A stretch of DNA of 64,000 nt, from assembly GCA_031761405.1 (NCBI GenBank), contig JASEVX010000130.1, positions 327,501-391,500 on the forward strand. The letters run 5' to 3'. Below the pieces are notes generated by a model. The model saw nothing but the letters and a program-made list of their open reading frames with translations. It did no database searches and was not told where the DNA came from. This document shows positions 1 through 12,400 of the stretch, in pieces. Both the position numbers and the translations under genes were made by a program. Source of the stretch: Serripes groenlandicus. Lineage: Eukaryota; Mollusca; Bivalvia; Cardiida; Cardiidae. Each line of letters begins with the position of its first letter. Positions within the stretch are counted from its first letter, which is position 1.

Positions 1-622
1 GTAACTGAACATTGTAACGATTGACAGGACTGAGTAACTGAACATTGTAACGATTGAAATGGGGGAGTAACTGAACATTGTAACACTTGAAATGGCCGAG
101 TAACTGAACATTGTAACGGTTGAAATGACCGAGTAACTGAATATTGTAACAATTGACATGGCCGAGTAACTGAACATTGTAACGATTGAAATGACCGAGT
201 AACTGAACATTGTAACAATTGAAATGGCCGAGTAACTGAACATTGTAACGGTTGAAATGACCGAGAAACTAAATATTGTAACAATTGACATGGCCGAGTA
301 ACTGAACATTGTAACGGTTGAAATGACCGAGTAACTGAACATTGTAACAATTGAAATGGCCGAGTAACTGAACATTGTAACGGTTGAAAAGACCGAGTAA
401 CTGAATATTGTAACAATTGAAATGGCCGAGTAACTGAACATTGTATCGATTGAAATGACCGAGTAACTGAATATTGTAACAATTGACATGGCCGAGTAAC
501 TGAACATTGTAACGGTTGACATTGCCGAGTAACTGAACATTGTAACAATTGAAATGGCCGAGTAAATGAACATTGTAACAATTGACATGGCCGAGTAACT
601 GAACATTGTAAGAATTGAAATT
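1..622. repeat. 33-bp minisatellite, about 19 units
   Basis: Each unit starts GTAACTGAACATTGTAAC and is 33 bp long. The array begins at or before the window edge and decays into unique sequence near 610. From about the third unit, two variants alternate: one carries CGGTTGAAATGACCGA and the other CAATTGACATGGCCGA. The working unit is therefore a 66-bp dimer. No open frame runs through it. Confidence 0.95.
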
Positions 623-1030
623 CCCACATGATCCATTATTGTTTTTGTTTTAAAATTATATCACAATATACTGTAAAAAGAATTGATGGCTCTTGTAGGT
701 AAAAACAATGGTTTGTGTGATTGTCTACTTTCTTTATCGGACAAATCTTCTCCGAAACAAATCTTTCTTAAAATATTTTGGCAATATCAGTAAACAGTGT
801 TTTCGACAGTTTTATTTAGCACTAACCGATAAGAGAGAAAAGTGAGAGGAATGCTGATGATAAGGGATTTACCACACTTGTTCTTATCGACATATATTTT
901 AAATTACAGGGAAAACATCTTTAAATTTATGTTTGCAGGAACAATCTATAATGTTATTGAACCTAGGCAGTTGGAAAACTCTCCTAAGTGCTTCGTTTTC
1001 ATTTTCAAGTTCATATAATTTGATGAAAAA
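623..1030. other. No feature recognised
   Basis: AT-rich single-copy-looking sequence between the 33-bp array and a SINE remnant. I see no frame, repeat or RNA fold here. Confidence 0.5.
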
Positions 1031-1200
1031 TTGATTGATTGATTGGGGTTTAACGCCGTTTTTAACAATTTCTCTGTCATATCACGGCGGTCAGTTCACC
1101 TACACACGTATTTCCTGGTGTTCTCACACCAGTACTTCACACAGCAATCTTCCCAAGCAACTGGCTGCTATTCCACATAGACTCAGAGTTTATGAACGAA
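1031..1200 (-). mobile_element. SINE fragment, 3' part (shared tail domain)
   Basis: It begins with a TTGA-type tail (GATTGATTGATTGGGG). The conserved 3' domain TTTAACGCCGTTTTTAACA and ATCACGGCGG follows, then body sequence ending AACTGGCTGC. The same body occurs in the fuller copies near 24.3, 42.9 and 63.8 kb. The tRNA-like head is missing, so the insertion is truncated or decayed. The open frame through it has no protein meaning. Confidence 0.75.
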
Positions 1201-2802
1201 CATTCTTTACCTGGAAAAACCAACCGTGGAGTATTTGTATCAAATGGAGATACAATTCCACCTATGCAACCATGATGTTAAAGTCTACTACTGTTTTCAG
1301 AAGCTTCTTGGGTGGATATGTGCCTAGATAGCGAAAACTTCAGATCCAGACTGGTTTGCAAATATCTTTATGATGGTTGTCCACGAGCGTCGCTCAATAA
1401 AGGTGATTACAGAATGTAAATGGTATTTATTCTCTTTTAGTGGTTTAATTTTGCATGGTGAGGACGGGGTCTTTGATGATATGTTCAAGGGAATAACTGT
1501 CACAATGTAATACAAATAAAGATATACGTTCCAACATGCCAGAGATTTTAATTACGATACCGCATATAGAAAGATGTTCTCTCTTTTAGAAACAGCGATA
1601 ATCGTGGTAAACAGACGTGCTATGTCAGAAAAAACTCCTGTTTGACATAAACCACCGGGGGAATCGTTTTAAAAACGTAGAAACGTGGCAACTCAGACGG
1701 TAACATCGAGAGTCCTCAACACAGAATTCGTGGGTTCGAATTCCCTTATGACCAACATTCTTTTAGGATAGTATGTTTTGTTAAGCAACATAGTTTGAAG
1801 TCCAAGAAATATGTCGGAAGGTAAATCGGTCTTTGTTATATGTCAGACATACCTTTACATTCGGGCTTTAATTGACTATAATCATTCTAGCTTCATCGGT
1901 AAGCATATGTATAATTATTTGTAAAGAAACGTAAAAGAGCCGTCTGAGTACAAAACAGTATGCAAAAACACTACAAACCTCACTACACGTTACTATTGTA
2001 TTTCATTTACACAAGTTGCCAGGAGAGATTGATCTATCGTGACTATGCATCATCCATCACCGTGGTTGTCTGCTCGCCAATTGTTCTCTGAAACTCCTGG
2101 TTCAATTTTAAAATTATTTCACAAACACATTACTTACGTGTTCATTTTATCATTTGTTCTACCAATTCCAAACAACCTGTCAGACTCCACACTTAGTTTC
2201 AGTCAAAAAGCGGCGTATAAGAATACGACAAAGAGGGTTGGCCGTTAGGATGAAAGTGAAATTTAATATTAAACATGATTAAAGTCCTTGTCTTTTCGTT
2301 CATCAATAAACCGCACTGCCTAACCTGAGGTAACAATTGTCTGGTTGTCCAATCAGGTCGATAGATTCTTTGGCAAAGACGTAACACAATAACAAACACT
2401 TTGGCTATATTTAAGCGTGATGTCGTAACCGCATTCGTAGACATGTGACATATATACCTCTAGATATTCAGACATCCTAAGTAAAGCCCCATACCCACCT
2501 TCACGACCTTGCTCAAGACCTACGCCAATTTTGGAAAGTTGTTAAAATCGGCGTGGGACGTTGCTATTATACAAATTTCACACAAAAACGCGACCTATCC
2601 CGACTGTCGTACGTCTTTTCTACCACCCATCACAATGGTTGTGTTGGGTCGTTACAAGATCGTATTGATAAATATAGACTATGTTACGATCTACAACGAT
2701 CTTCAACAATATGCAACGACGTTATCCCCGATCACATAATGACGTACGTACGACAAAGCTGCGACCTATCAAGAATTCAGTTGAAAGAATACATCCTCAA
2801 AC
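1201..2802. other. No feature recognised
   Basis: Only short chance reading frames are present. The last 300 bases may be the 5' part of the Harbinger element whose broken transposase follows, but I see no terminal inverted repeat. Confidence 0.45.
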
Positions 2803-3200
2803 ATGGCGAACAACCTACAAATCAGACAAGCTTCTCTTGGGCATAAGGAATATCTATTGGCTGCTGTTGCAATGCTGTTACGTGACAGCGATCGGTGAAA
2901 AAGGCAAATAGTGGCAGCTAGGAGGACCATGCTGGTTAAAACATGGCTCATACGTAGGCCTCTATTTAGATAGTATGAACATCTCATACAGGAACTGAAC
3001 AAAGAAGATCAGAGCGTATAAGACCTTCCTTCTTGTACTACAGGTGATCTTCCTTGAGCATGTTGATCGTATGGGATGCCGTCTACACGAGCAAGATACC
3101 TTCTACCGGAATTCATTAGAGCCATGGCTACGTATTGCCATAACAGTAAGCTACAATAGAAAGTTGATGCAACGCATCAATGTCGCCGGATATCCATAGT
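2803..3200 (+). pseudogene. PIF/Harbinger (HARBI1-like) transposase, N-terminal fragment, broken
   Basis: From an ATG at 2803 the frame reads MANNLQIRQ, then a leucine/alanine-rich stretch (KEYLLAAVAMLLRDSD). After a TGA at about 2896 comes an arginine-rich segment with KTWLIRRPLF, then a TAG near 2971, then YEHLIQELNKEDQS. A one-base frameshift near 3016 leads to YKTFL, FLEHVDRMGCRLHEQDTFYR and LEPWLRIAIT. The order matches the N-terminal region of Harbinger transposases: a W..RP basic patch, a Y..L..EL..ED segment, then R..QDT.YR and a LA.TL.Y-like motif. The DDE catalytic domain is absent. With two in-frame stops, one frameshift and truncation, it is a dead transposon copy. It stands alone; no MYB-like partner gene is visible nearby. 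The match is from memory of the family. Confidence 0.7.
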
Positions 3201-5512
3201 GCAGTTATGCATAACACTAACATTATAGTAGTTGAATAAACAGTTATCAACTGAGGGGCATATTGGAAATGTATCATAACTTGCATTGTTTTGTCAACGA
3301 AGTGAATGATAATTGAAGCCTTTCATTGTTTATGATCAATCTCCATTCCAAAATAGGTTGACCATACACACAACCAACTAATTATTGATCATAAACAGTA
3401 ATGGAAATGAGTAATATTGCCAATCATTAGTCTTAGTATGTATACAGTGCTTTCATTAAGGAATAATTATAAGATTTATGAATTCCACATACACTTTTCA
3501 AGATGTTTGTCAGAATATTTGAATTTTATTATTTTTCAATAAAACCACAAAACAGACAATTTAGGATGTGCATGCAATAGCACGTCATTTTACCTTTCCT
3601 CTTTTAAAGTCAACAGTAGACACCTTTGCAGCAATCTACTTTTAAAACAATGAGATAAGGGTTAAATCGCTGAAGACATGAGTTTTCTCTTTTTCTCAAA
3701 ATGATATTAGCTTAGCATCCTAATTATATCATACTTTAACAAATGTTGAAATGTAGTCCAATATTTATAAATTAGACCACCTTCGAAATATAATATCAAC
3801 TAAACAGTTAAATCTCATTGAAATTGTTGTATAATTTAAACTTAATTTCGAACATAAACTTAGCCCTACAACATGTTAATTTATTTTAATTCTTTCCTTC
3901 CTTTTTTTATAATGAAAACAACAAACTACTCATGTTTTAAAATTATATTATGATGAGCGCCCTTGTGTCAATGATACATAACAATATGCAGATCGGAAGC
4001 AATATGCCTTTAGGGTTAAATGACACATTTAAAATTGTCAAGGACGAAATAATTTTTTTACGAAAGACCCGATTCTTTCTTATTCGCAGAGGTGTCGTTC
4101 TTGAAACTCTCTTTATAGGCAGAGAGTGTTCGTTCAAAGTCATTTTTCCATTAAAACCAGTTTTATCTTCGTTTGTTCTTTTCTTCATTTGTTTCGAACC
4201 AAATAAACATTTTAAATCACCTATAATTTACTATTTGTAAGTGAGTGTAAACTAAAGAGCGGCTCTCTGCAAAGGAAATTGATCTACGCAGTTGGTATTC
4301 GCGAGTCACGCAGGTGCGCGTAAGTAAACAAATTAGACTGCGACGTAAAGGTTTGTAGTTATCGACTTTTGATTACATGTAGTATATGGTGTAAAATAAA
4401 GCATACCAGTCTAGCTAATAGGGACTGTTTTGTCTTCGTAAATAAAACAAAAAAACATAAATGCGAGTCAAAATAAAGAAACTGAAAATACCTAAAACAG
4501 CGGAATATTTATTTCATTTTAGATGTGTCATTACTTAGTGTTTTTAAACAAACACAATTGTAATATGTTAAAGACATCTAAATGTGTTTCTTTCTAATAA
4601 TAATCCCCCCTCCCATGTGATTTCAGAAAACCTATTCAAAATAGAAGTCGCGGGCTTCTGCCCGGCGACTAACAAGGCTACTGAGGACTCTTACCAATCA
4701 CTAGCGTAAGGTGGTGGAGTCGCACACAACACTATCAGCACTGAAGTGCCAGAGACGTGTCATGCAATCTTTGTTGAATATGGGCAAGAAACAGGGAAAG
4801 AGGTTGCCCATCTCTAGAATATTCATAGATTCCTATGAGCCATTGATTTGAAACGCATTACTATTCGTTGTCCATGTTTTACTACAACTACTAGGGATAT
4901 AACTATCTTAAACAGCAATACAGAAGCTTGGTCATGTATATCATAACGATATGCATTGCCTTATTTCCGCCTTCTAGTGAAGTGCAGTATTCATTAACAT
5001 TTTTTTAAACTGTATGCTGGTTCTTTTTCGAATGCACATGTATATTGTAAATATTTTGACGACGAACGATATGTGTTCAATATATATGAATAAAGCTTAT
5101 GTTCTGTTCTTAACCACTAGGCTACCGGGACCTCGTATACCAGATAACAAACATCAACAAAATAGCTGGGTTATCTAATCATACCGATATTCATTGGAAT
5201 ATGCCGATTGACACGTTCTCTTTCATCTCGATATATACAATGACATACATACCGTAACAAGACAACTCACCCCTCTTTTCAAGTTTACCAGCATCCGAAT
5301 GTAATCTCGTTTAATGAAATCATGATGGGGCCTTATTATACTATTGTCTTTCTGCCAAGTGGTTAACTTATACATAGGAAATACCATTTTGGGCAACGTT
5401 TTTGTGCCAATAATGCAGATTTCTGTCTACAATCTGAATTATCTCCCTTCATTGTTAATCTACAATTATTTGAAAGGTCAGTAAGCTCCTCAGTGTTACA
5501 CAATAACTATTG
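3201..5512. other. No gene recognised
   Basis: AT-rich sequence with only short overlapping frames on both strands (for example 3943-4240), none resembling a protein family I know. One inverted repeat near 3328-3396 is listed separately. Confidence 0.5.
3328..3396. repeat. 13-bp perfect inverted repeat
   Basis: GTTTATGATCAAT at 3328-3340 is matched by its exact reverse complement ATTGATCATAAAC at 3384-3396, with 43 bases between. Flanking bases are also partly complementary. It may be the core of a decayed foldback element. Confidence 0.6.
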
Positions 5513-5965
5513 GGCAATACGGGAATTAATGAAGGAGAAATTGACGATTCACGCCTGTGTACCCCCTCGATACAAATGATCTACATATGTTGTCAACAGA
5601 ATATCCCTATGCATTAAGAAATGGGCCCATCCGTGCGTAAATTACAAATTGGTATTTATGTACAGTGTAGATTCAGATCACCCTGTCCATCAGCTCAGTT
5701 TTTATCAGAATATACACACGTTGACAGAATTTTCAACCAAGCTTGTGAACAGTGTAAATCTCGATTAGACTCTGAAGACGTACGGGTTGAGCTAGATATA
5801 CACTGTTCACAACAAACGTGTACCGTTCACCAAGGACGGGCTCAGATGGCATTCCGAAATATTTGATGAATGAGAAATGGACGAGCCACGCATGTATTCC
5901 GTTCAATACAAATGATATACATTTATTTTCTATAGACATCAATCCCTCTCGGTATTGATGTACGA
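5513..5965. repeat. Degenerate direct duplication, about 90-100 bp arms
   Basis: The stretch at about 5530-5613 (GATACAAATGATCTACATAT) reappears diverged at about 5870-5965 (AATACAAATGATATACATTT), each preceded by a GA-rich run and a CACGC motif. Between them lies an inverted pair, TTGTGAACAGTGTA and ACACTGTTCACAA. The element type is unknown. Confidence 0.4.
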
Positions 5966-6426
5966 CAGAAATAGTCCGGTTTGATAGATTCACCGTGGAA
6001 ATCGACTTGTACAGTTGATTCTGAAACGTGTGTCAAAGCAGCAATGGTATAACGATAAAAACAAAGGGGGGGATAACTCGATGATGATGGGGACACATAA
6101 TGTACTTCGAGGTATCAATGTGTTCGAGAAATCCGGCATATGTGCTAATCCAATAATGTAATTTAAGCTTTGTAGTTCATCTATATGTAATGTTATTACG
6201 ATATGGAAGACAGTGATCAAATCAGTATCAAGGAAAGAGCACAGCAGCAGGTCTGATTTCTCTTCAGAGCAATCAGAACTGATGCTATGCTGTTTTAAAA
6301 AGCCAAAATCCGTTCCAGGAATGGGTTCGAGTTAAACGATGTATTTTAATGATCTCATGTTCGAGTTATCGCGAATCGCCGGAATATGTAACACAGCATT
6401 CTACAATGATATTTATCACAAACAGT
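5966..6426. other. No feature recognised
   Basis: Sequence between the degenerate duplication and a TTAA MITE. I see no supported gene or repeat. Confidence 0.4.
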
Positions 6427-6640
6427 TTAACTCTTTCAGCGCCAAAGGCAATATTGAGGTTTTTGACAACAATACAGATTCAGATGAGTCAGCTCGTAAC
6501 GAGCTGTCTCATCTGAAATCAGCATCGTTTGCCTTTTATTCATCAATTTAGTCAACAGCTTTTATTACAAGAGATATGGAGACGCCCGATTTTGAACATG
6601 GAAGAGTCTACTTTAAACAATTCGGCGCCGAAAGAGTTAA
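6427..6640 (+). mobile_element. piggyBac-like MITE, TTAA-flanked, 206 bp
   Basis: The terminal inverted repeats CTCTTTCAGCGCC and GGCGCCGAAAGAG are flanked on both sides by TTAA (6427-6430 and 6637-6640). A central palindrome around AGCTCGTAACGAGCT lies within a longer foldback. There is no coding capacity. TTAA target duplications and a CYCTTT-type end are characteristic of piggyBac-mobilised elements; the assignment rests on these termini only. An element of exactly the same length lies at 15,626-15,831. Confidence 0.8.
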
Positions 6641-6717
6641 CGTTACGTGATGCCTTCTCATTGTTCCAGCTTGAATTCCTTGTATACGAAGCTCAATTTG
6701 TATAGTATGAGTGTATA

Positions 6718-6975
6718 GATTGGAGTGTAACGCCGTTTTCATCAGTATTTGAGTTATATTATCGCGGCCAGCTTAGCCAAACCGTGTGTGCTTTATATTG
6801 TCCTCACCAGTTCACCACACGACATTCTTCCCATGCAAATGGTTTCCCTTCTCGCATTCGTCCCTTGGATGAAGATAAGTGAATCAAGTCAGAATAACGT
6901 GTGTTGTTCAACGGGGGGAATGGATAGCGAAGCAAATATCGAACTCACGATCCCTGGGTCGATACGGATCGAGTT
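6718..6975 (-). mobile_element. Degenerate SINE
   Basis: TGTAACGCCGTTTTCATCAG and TATCGCGGCCAGCTTA match the shared SINE 3' domain. The body (CACCAGTTCACCACACGACA) and a worn head region (GAACTCACGATCCCTGGGTC) follow on the minus-strand reading. It is the same family as the copy at 42.8 kb, more diverged. The open frame through it is incidental. Confidence 0.65.
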
Positions 6976-7202
6976 GTTGAATTGAAGATAAAATACATAA
7001 AATATATATTAGCATTTATTGGAACACTTTTACTAATATGTATGGATAAAGATCTAACGCTGATGATCGATTTCGATTAGTATATCTACTGGGCCAGTCT
7101 GGCCTTTTACTTTATATATACCATTAATTCTTAAATTAAATAAGACCATATCAAGTATTAAATCCCTTAATAATAAGCTAAATGTGGATCAAACTTATTT
7201 GC

Positions 7203-7587
7203 AGAAATACCGATGTTGTTATGATTCACTCGACTTATTGAGAAATACCGATGTTGTTATGATTCACTCGACTTATTGAGAAATCAGATGTTGTTATGAT
7301 TCACTCGACTTATTGAGAAATACCGATGTTGTTATGATTCACTCGACTTATTGAGAAATCAGATGTTGTTATGATTCACTCGACTTATTGAGAAATACCG
7401 ATGTTGTTATGATTCACTCGACTTATTGAGAAATACCGATGTTGTTATGATTCACTCGACTTATTGAGAAATACCGATGTTGTTATGATTCACTCGACTT
7501 ATTGAGAAATACCGATGTTGTTATGATTCACTCGACTTATTGAGAAATACCGATGATGTTATGATTCACTCGACTTATTGAGAAATC
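7203..7587. repeat. 38-bp minisatellite, about 10 units
   Basis: Units contain GATGTTGTTATGATTCACTC, then GACTTATTGAGAAATACC. Two units lack two bases (AAATCAGATG in place of AAATACCGATG). Near-identity between units implies recent amplification or homogenisation. The array ends 30 bases before a MITE. Confidence 0.95.
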
Positions 7588-7617
7588 AGCAGAACACATG
7601 AATGTTGACATAATAGT

Positions 7618-7878
7618 GAGCCGTCCCGCGAGAAAACCAATATTATGGCATCTGTGCAATGTATCGACCCAGATCAGCATGTGAAGTCCACGCAGGCTAA
7701 TCCGGGACGACACATTCCGTCTCAGATGGATAGAGGTATAGAGCAATGATTCCTGAAACAGAAAATCCACAGGAAGCGAAAAGTGTCTTTCCCGGTTAGC
7801 CTGTGCGTCATGCTTAGGCTGATCGGGGTCGATACTTTACGCAGAGTCCATACTGGTGGTTTTCTCGCGGGACGGCTC
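7618..7878. mobile_element. Foldback MITE, GAGCCGTYCCACGAGAAAAC family
   Basis: The ends are GAGCCGTCCCGCGAGAAAAC and the inverted GTTTTCTCGCGGGACGGCTC (slightly diverged). The two halves are complementary over most of their length, including a GTATCGACCCAGATCAGC segment and its mirror GCTGATCGGGGTCGATAC. At least eight relatives occur in this window. No protein is encoded. A 60-base stretch following it (TGTCCAGCTGTCGCCTG, then AACCCTTTCATTGG) recurs near 14,300. Confidence 0.85.
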
Positions 7879-9186
7879 ATATGTCCAGCTGTCGCCTGTT
7901 TGATTTATGAACCCTTTCATTGGTATTGCTGTATGAACGTCGACGTATCTCAAAAGAGTTGTTACTGTAGCTTATATTGGAGTAGAAATACGTGCATCAT
8001 TGTGTTGTCGTAATGGCATTGAGAAATCAAAGTACTCAAAGTACTCTTGTATCAACGCCGGGGTTTATCCAAATAGTTGTTACTTTAGCTGATTTTGAAA
8101 TAAAGATGCACCTGTGTGGTATCATGTCGACTTTATGGATTTCATAAATAAAAATACTTTGCATACAGCCAGCGACTTGTTTCTGAATAATCTAGGTTTT
8201 CCTTTTTTTGACTTGGCTATCCATTTATTTTCATCATTATACAGAACAATTATTTAGATATCAGTATGCTCTAAAATACACAACTTTCTGATACATTAAA
8301 TATTGAATGCAGTTATCATGAAACCGGATTTTTCAGAACTATCTCAGTTTTTGAGATGAACCAATCACAGACATATTTGAAGTACTAACTCAAATGAATC
8401 GATCGAAATTGGTAAGCATATCCATGTTTGTCTTAACAATTGCGGATGTCGCATGCATTTGCACGTTCGCCTATCGCATAAAATCCGGATCTACGGTTCG
8501 CTCGCTCGTATAATGATCTGATGACTGCCTCATACAGGTCGTCTCAAATTGACCTTTGCGTCAGTGAATCAAAGTGTCGCCTACAACATCGTTAGGTATA
8601 AACCAAGGGAGATAACCCATATAATATAATGGGATAAAGAACTTGTAATGTTCGACTGTTACCATTATACAGAACCGAGCAAAAATGCTCATGAATAGTT
8701 TAATGTATAGGTTTAATTTAAGGCGACCCGTTATGCATCGTCAAATTTACGTACAGCGCAGGTTTATGGTCTGATTTTAATAATGCGAGTGTCCTTCCTT
8801 AATTCCATCTTTAAGCTAGTCTAATTATTTAAGCATGATTAGAAATGTTCTAATTAGCTACGCCAGCGGTTTTGAAAGTAGTTCATAGTGCGTTGATATA
8901 ATCTTGTAACTGAACCGGACAATTGTTCGCACACGTTACTTTTTTTATCCTATCAAAATTGCGAAGCATATTTACGTATGATTAACTAACGAAGGGTTAG
9001 TGAATAAAAGAGGGATAATTAACGAGAGAGTTGCTAAAGTCTCCTTAATTTAAATTTAAACTTATTTATTTTACATCGATTGCGAAACAAGCTTTTAGCT
9101 TATATTAATCACGCTCGATGTCTGCTTCCTGGAAACTTAACCAGTACTCGCGCCGTTTGTGTGGAAAAATCCCAAAGGCAGAACCC
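7879..9186. other. No gene recognised
   Basis: AT-rich sequence with no supported frame or repeat, apart from the ~60-base repeat shared with 14.3 kb at its left end. Confidence 0.45.
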
Positions 9187-9240
9187 GCTCATCACGGGAT
9201 TCGAACCCGGGACCTTTGGTACAAGAGGCCGACGCTCTAC
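9187..9240 (-). mobile_element. tRNA-Thr-like SINE head, cut by assembly gap
   Basis: On the minus strand it reads GTAGAGCGTCGGCC, CTTGTACCAAAGGTC, then GGGTTCGAATCCC, which is a B box and T-arm, then GATGAGC. The anticodon-arm region resembles tRNA-Thr(TGT) with an indel. The 5' part of the head lies in the N gap. The sequence runs on past the acceptor position (GGGTTCTGCCTTTGGG), so this is a SINE head and not a functional tRNA gene. Confidence 0.65.
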
Positions 9241-9440
9241 NNNNNNNNNNNNNNNNNNNNNNNNNNNNNNNNNNNNNNNNNNNNNNNNNNNNNNNNNNNN
9301 NNNNNNNNNNNNNNNNNNNNNNNNNNNNNNNNNNNNNNNNNNNNNNNNNNNNNNNNNNNNNNNNNNNNNNNNNNNNNNNNNNNNNNNNNNNNNNNNNNNN
9401 NNNNNNNNNNNNNNNNNNNNNNNNNNNNNNNNNNNNNNNN
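9241..9440. other. Assembly gap of 200 N
   Basis: Exactly 200 undetermined bases lie between a SINE head and the 28-bp satellite. The round number suggests a placeholder gap, so the true array may be longer. Confidence 0.99.
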
Positions 9441-12400
9441 TGTATGTGTATACCGGGACTATTCTGCGTGTATGCGTATACCGGGACTCTTCTGCGTGTA
9501 TGTGTATACCGGGACTATTCTGCGTGTATGTGTATACCGGGACTCTTCTGCGTGTATGCGTATACCGGGACTCTTCTGCGTGTATGTGTATACCGGGACT
9601 ATTCTGCGTCTATGTGTATACCGGGACTGTTCTGCGTGTATGCGTATACCGGGACTATTCTGCGTGCATGTGTATACCGGGACTGTTCTGCGTGTATGTG
9701 TATACCGGGACTATTCTGCGTCTATGTGTATACCGGGACTGTTCTGCGTGTATGTGTATACCGGGACTCTTCTGCGTGCATGTGTATACCGGGACTGTTC
9801 TGCGTGCATGTGTATACCGGGACTGTTCTGCGTGCATGTGTATACCGGGACTATTCTGCGTGTATGTATATACCGGGACTATTCTGCGTGTATGTGTATA
9901 CCGGGACTGTTCTGCGTGTATGTGTATACCGGGACTGTTCTGCGTGCATGTGTATACCGGGACTATTCTGCGTGTATGTATATACCGGGACTATTCTGCG
10001 TGTATGTGTATACCGGGACTGTTCTGCGTGCATGTGTATACCGGGACTGTTCTGCGTGCATGTGTATACCGGGACTATTCTGCGTGTATGTATATACCGG
10101 GACTATTCTGCGTGTATGTGTATACCGGGACTGTTCTGCGTGTATGTGTATACCGGGACTCTTCTGCGTGTATGTGTATACCGGGACTATTCTGCGTGTA
10201 TGTATATACCGGGACTGTTCTGTGGGTATATGTATACCGGGACTGTTCTGCGTGTATGTGTATACCGGGACTCTTCTGCGTGTATGTGTATACCGGGACT
10301 CTTCTGCGTGTATGTGTATACCGGGACTATTCCGCGTGTATGTGTATACCGGGACTGTTCTGCGTGTATGTGTATACCGGGACTCTTCTGCGTGCATGTG
10401 TATACCGGGACTGTTCTGCGTGTATGTGTATACCGGGACTATTCTGCGTGTATGTATATACCGGGACTATTCTGCGTGTATGTGTATACCGAGACTCTTC
10501 TGCGTGTATGTGTATACCGGGACTGTTCTGCGTGTATGTGTATACCGGGACTCTTCTGCGTGTATGTGTATACCGGGACTCTTCTGCGTGTATGTGTATA
10601 CCGGGACTGTTCTGCGTGTATGTGTATACCGGGACTCTTCTGCGTGTATGTGTATACCGGGACTCTTCTGCGTGTATGTGTATACCGGGACTATTCCGCG
10701 TGTATGTGTATACCGGGACTGTTCTGCGTGTATGTGTATACCGGGACTCTTCTGCGTGCATGTGTATACCGGGACTGTTCTGCGTGTATGTGTATACCGG
10801 GACTATTCTGCGTGTATGTATATACCGGGACTGTTCTGCGTGTATGTGTATACCGGGACTCTTCTGCGTGTATGTGTATACCGGGACTCTTCTGCGTGTA
10901 TGTGTATACCGGGACTATTCTGCGTGTATGTGTATACCGGGACTATTCTGCGTGTATGTGTATACCGGGACTGTTCTGCGTGTATGTGTATACCGGGACT
11001 ATTCTGCGTGTATGTGTATACCGGGACTGTTCTGTGGGTATATGTATACCGGGACTATTCCGCGTGTATGTGTATACCGGGACTATTCTGCGTGTATGTG
11101 TATACCGGGACTATTCCGCGTGTATGTGTATACCGGGACTGTTCTGCGTGTATGTGTATACCGGGACTCTTCTGCGTGCATGTGTATACCGGGACTGTTC
11201 TGCGTGTATGTGTATACCGGGACTATTCTGCGTGTATGTGTATACCGGGACTATTCCGCGTGTATGTGTATACCGGGACTCTTCTGCGTGTATGTGTATA
11301 CCGGGACTATTCTGCGTGTATGTGTATACCGGGACTCTTCTGCGTGCATGTGTATACCGGGACTGTTCTGCGTGTATGTGTATACCGGGACTATTCTGCG
11401 TGTATGTGTATACCGGGACTATTCTGCGTGTATGTGTATACCGGGACTATTCCGCGTGTATATGTATACCGGGACTTTTCTGCGTGTAAGTGTATACCGG
11501 GACTATTCTGCGTGTAAGTGTATACCGGGCCTATTCTGCGTGTATGTGTATACCGGGACTATTCTGCGTGTATGTGTATACCGGGACTATTCTGCGTGTA
11601 TGTGTATACCGGGACTTTTCTGCGTGTATGTGTATACCGGGACTATTCTGCGTGTATGTGTATACCGGGACTCTTCTGCGTGTATGTGTATACCGGGACT
11701 ATTCTGCGTGTATGTGTATACCGGGACTGTTCTGCGTGTATGTGTATACCGGGACTATTCTGCGTGTATGTGTATACCGGGACTATTCTGCGTGTATGTG
11801 TATACCGGGACTTTTCTGCGTGTATGTGTATACCGGGACTATCTGCGTGTATGTTTATACCGGTACTATTCTGCGTGTATGTGTATACCGGGACTATTCC
11901 GCGTGTATGTGTATACCGGGACTATTCCGCGTGTATGTGTATACCGGGACTATTCTGCGTGTATGTGTATACCGGGACTATTCTGCGTGTATGTGTATAC
12001 CGGGACTATTCTGCGTGTATGTTTATACCGGGACTATTCTGCGTGTATGTGTATACCGGGACTATTCTGCGTGTATGTGTATATCGGGACTATTCTGCGT
12101 GTATGTGTATACCGGGACTATTCTGCGTGTATGCGTATACCGGGACTATTCTGCGTGTATGTGTATACCGGGTCTTTTCTGCGTGTATGTGTATACCGGG
12201 ACTATTCTGCGTGTATGTGTATTCCGGGACTATTCTGCGTGTATGTGTATACCGGGACTATTCTGCGTGTATGTTTATACCGGTACTATTCTGCGTGTAT
12301 GTGTATACCGGGACTATTCTGCGTGTATGTGTATACCGGGACTATTCTGCGTGTATGTGTATACCGGGACTATTCTGCGTGTATGTGTATACCGGGACTA

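Noticed and set aside
7203..7587. Regular 38-bp periodicity resembling a CRISPR array
   Set aside because: There are no unique spacers between repeats, no cas genes, and the sequence is eukaryotic. It is a plain minisatellite; the same holds for the other arrays.
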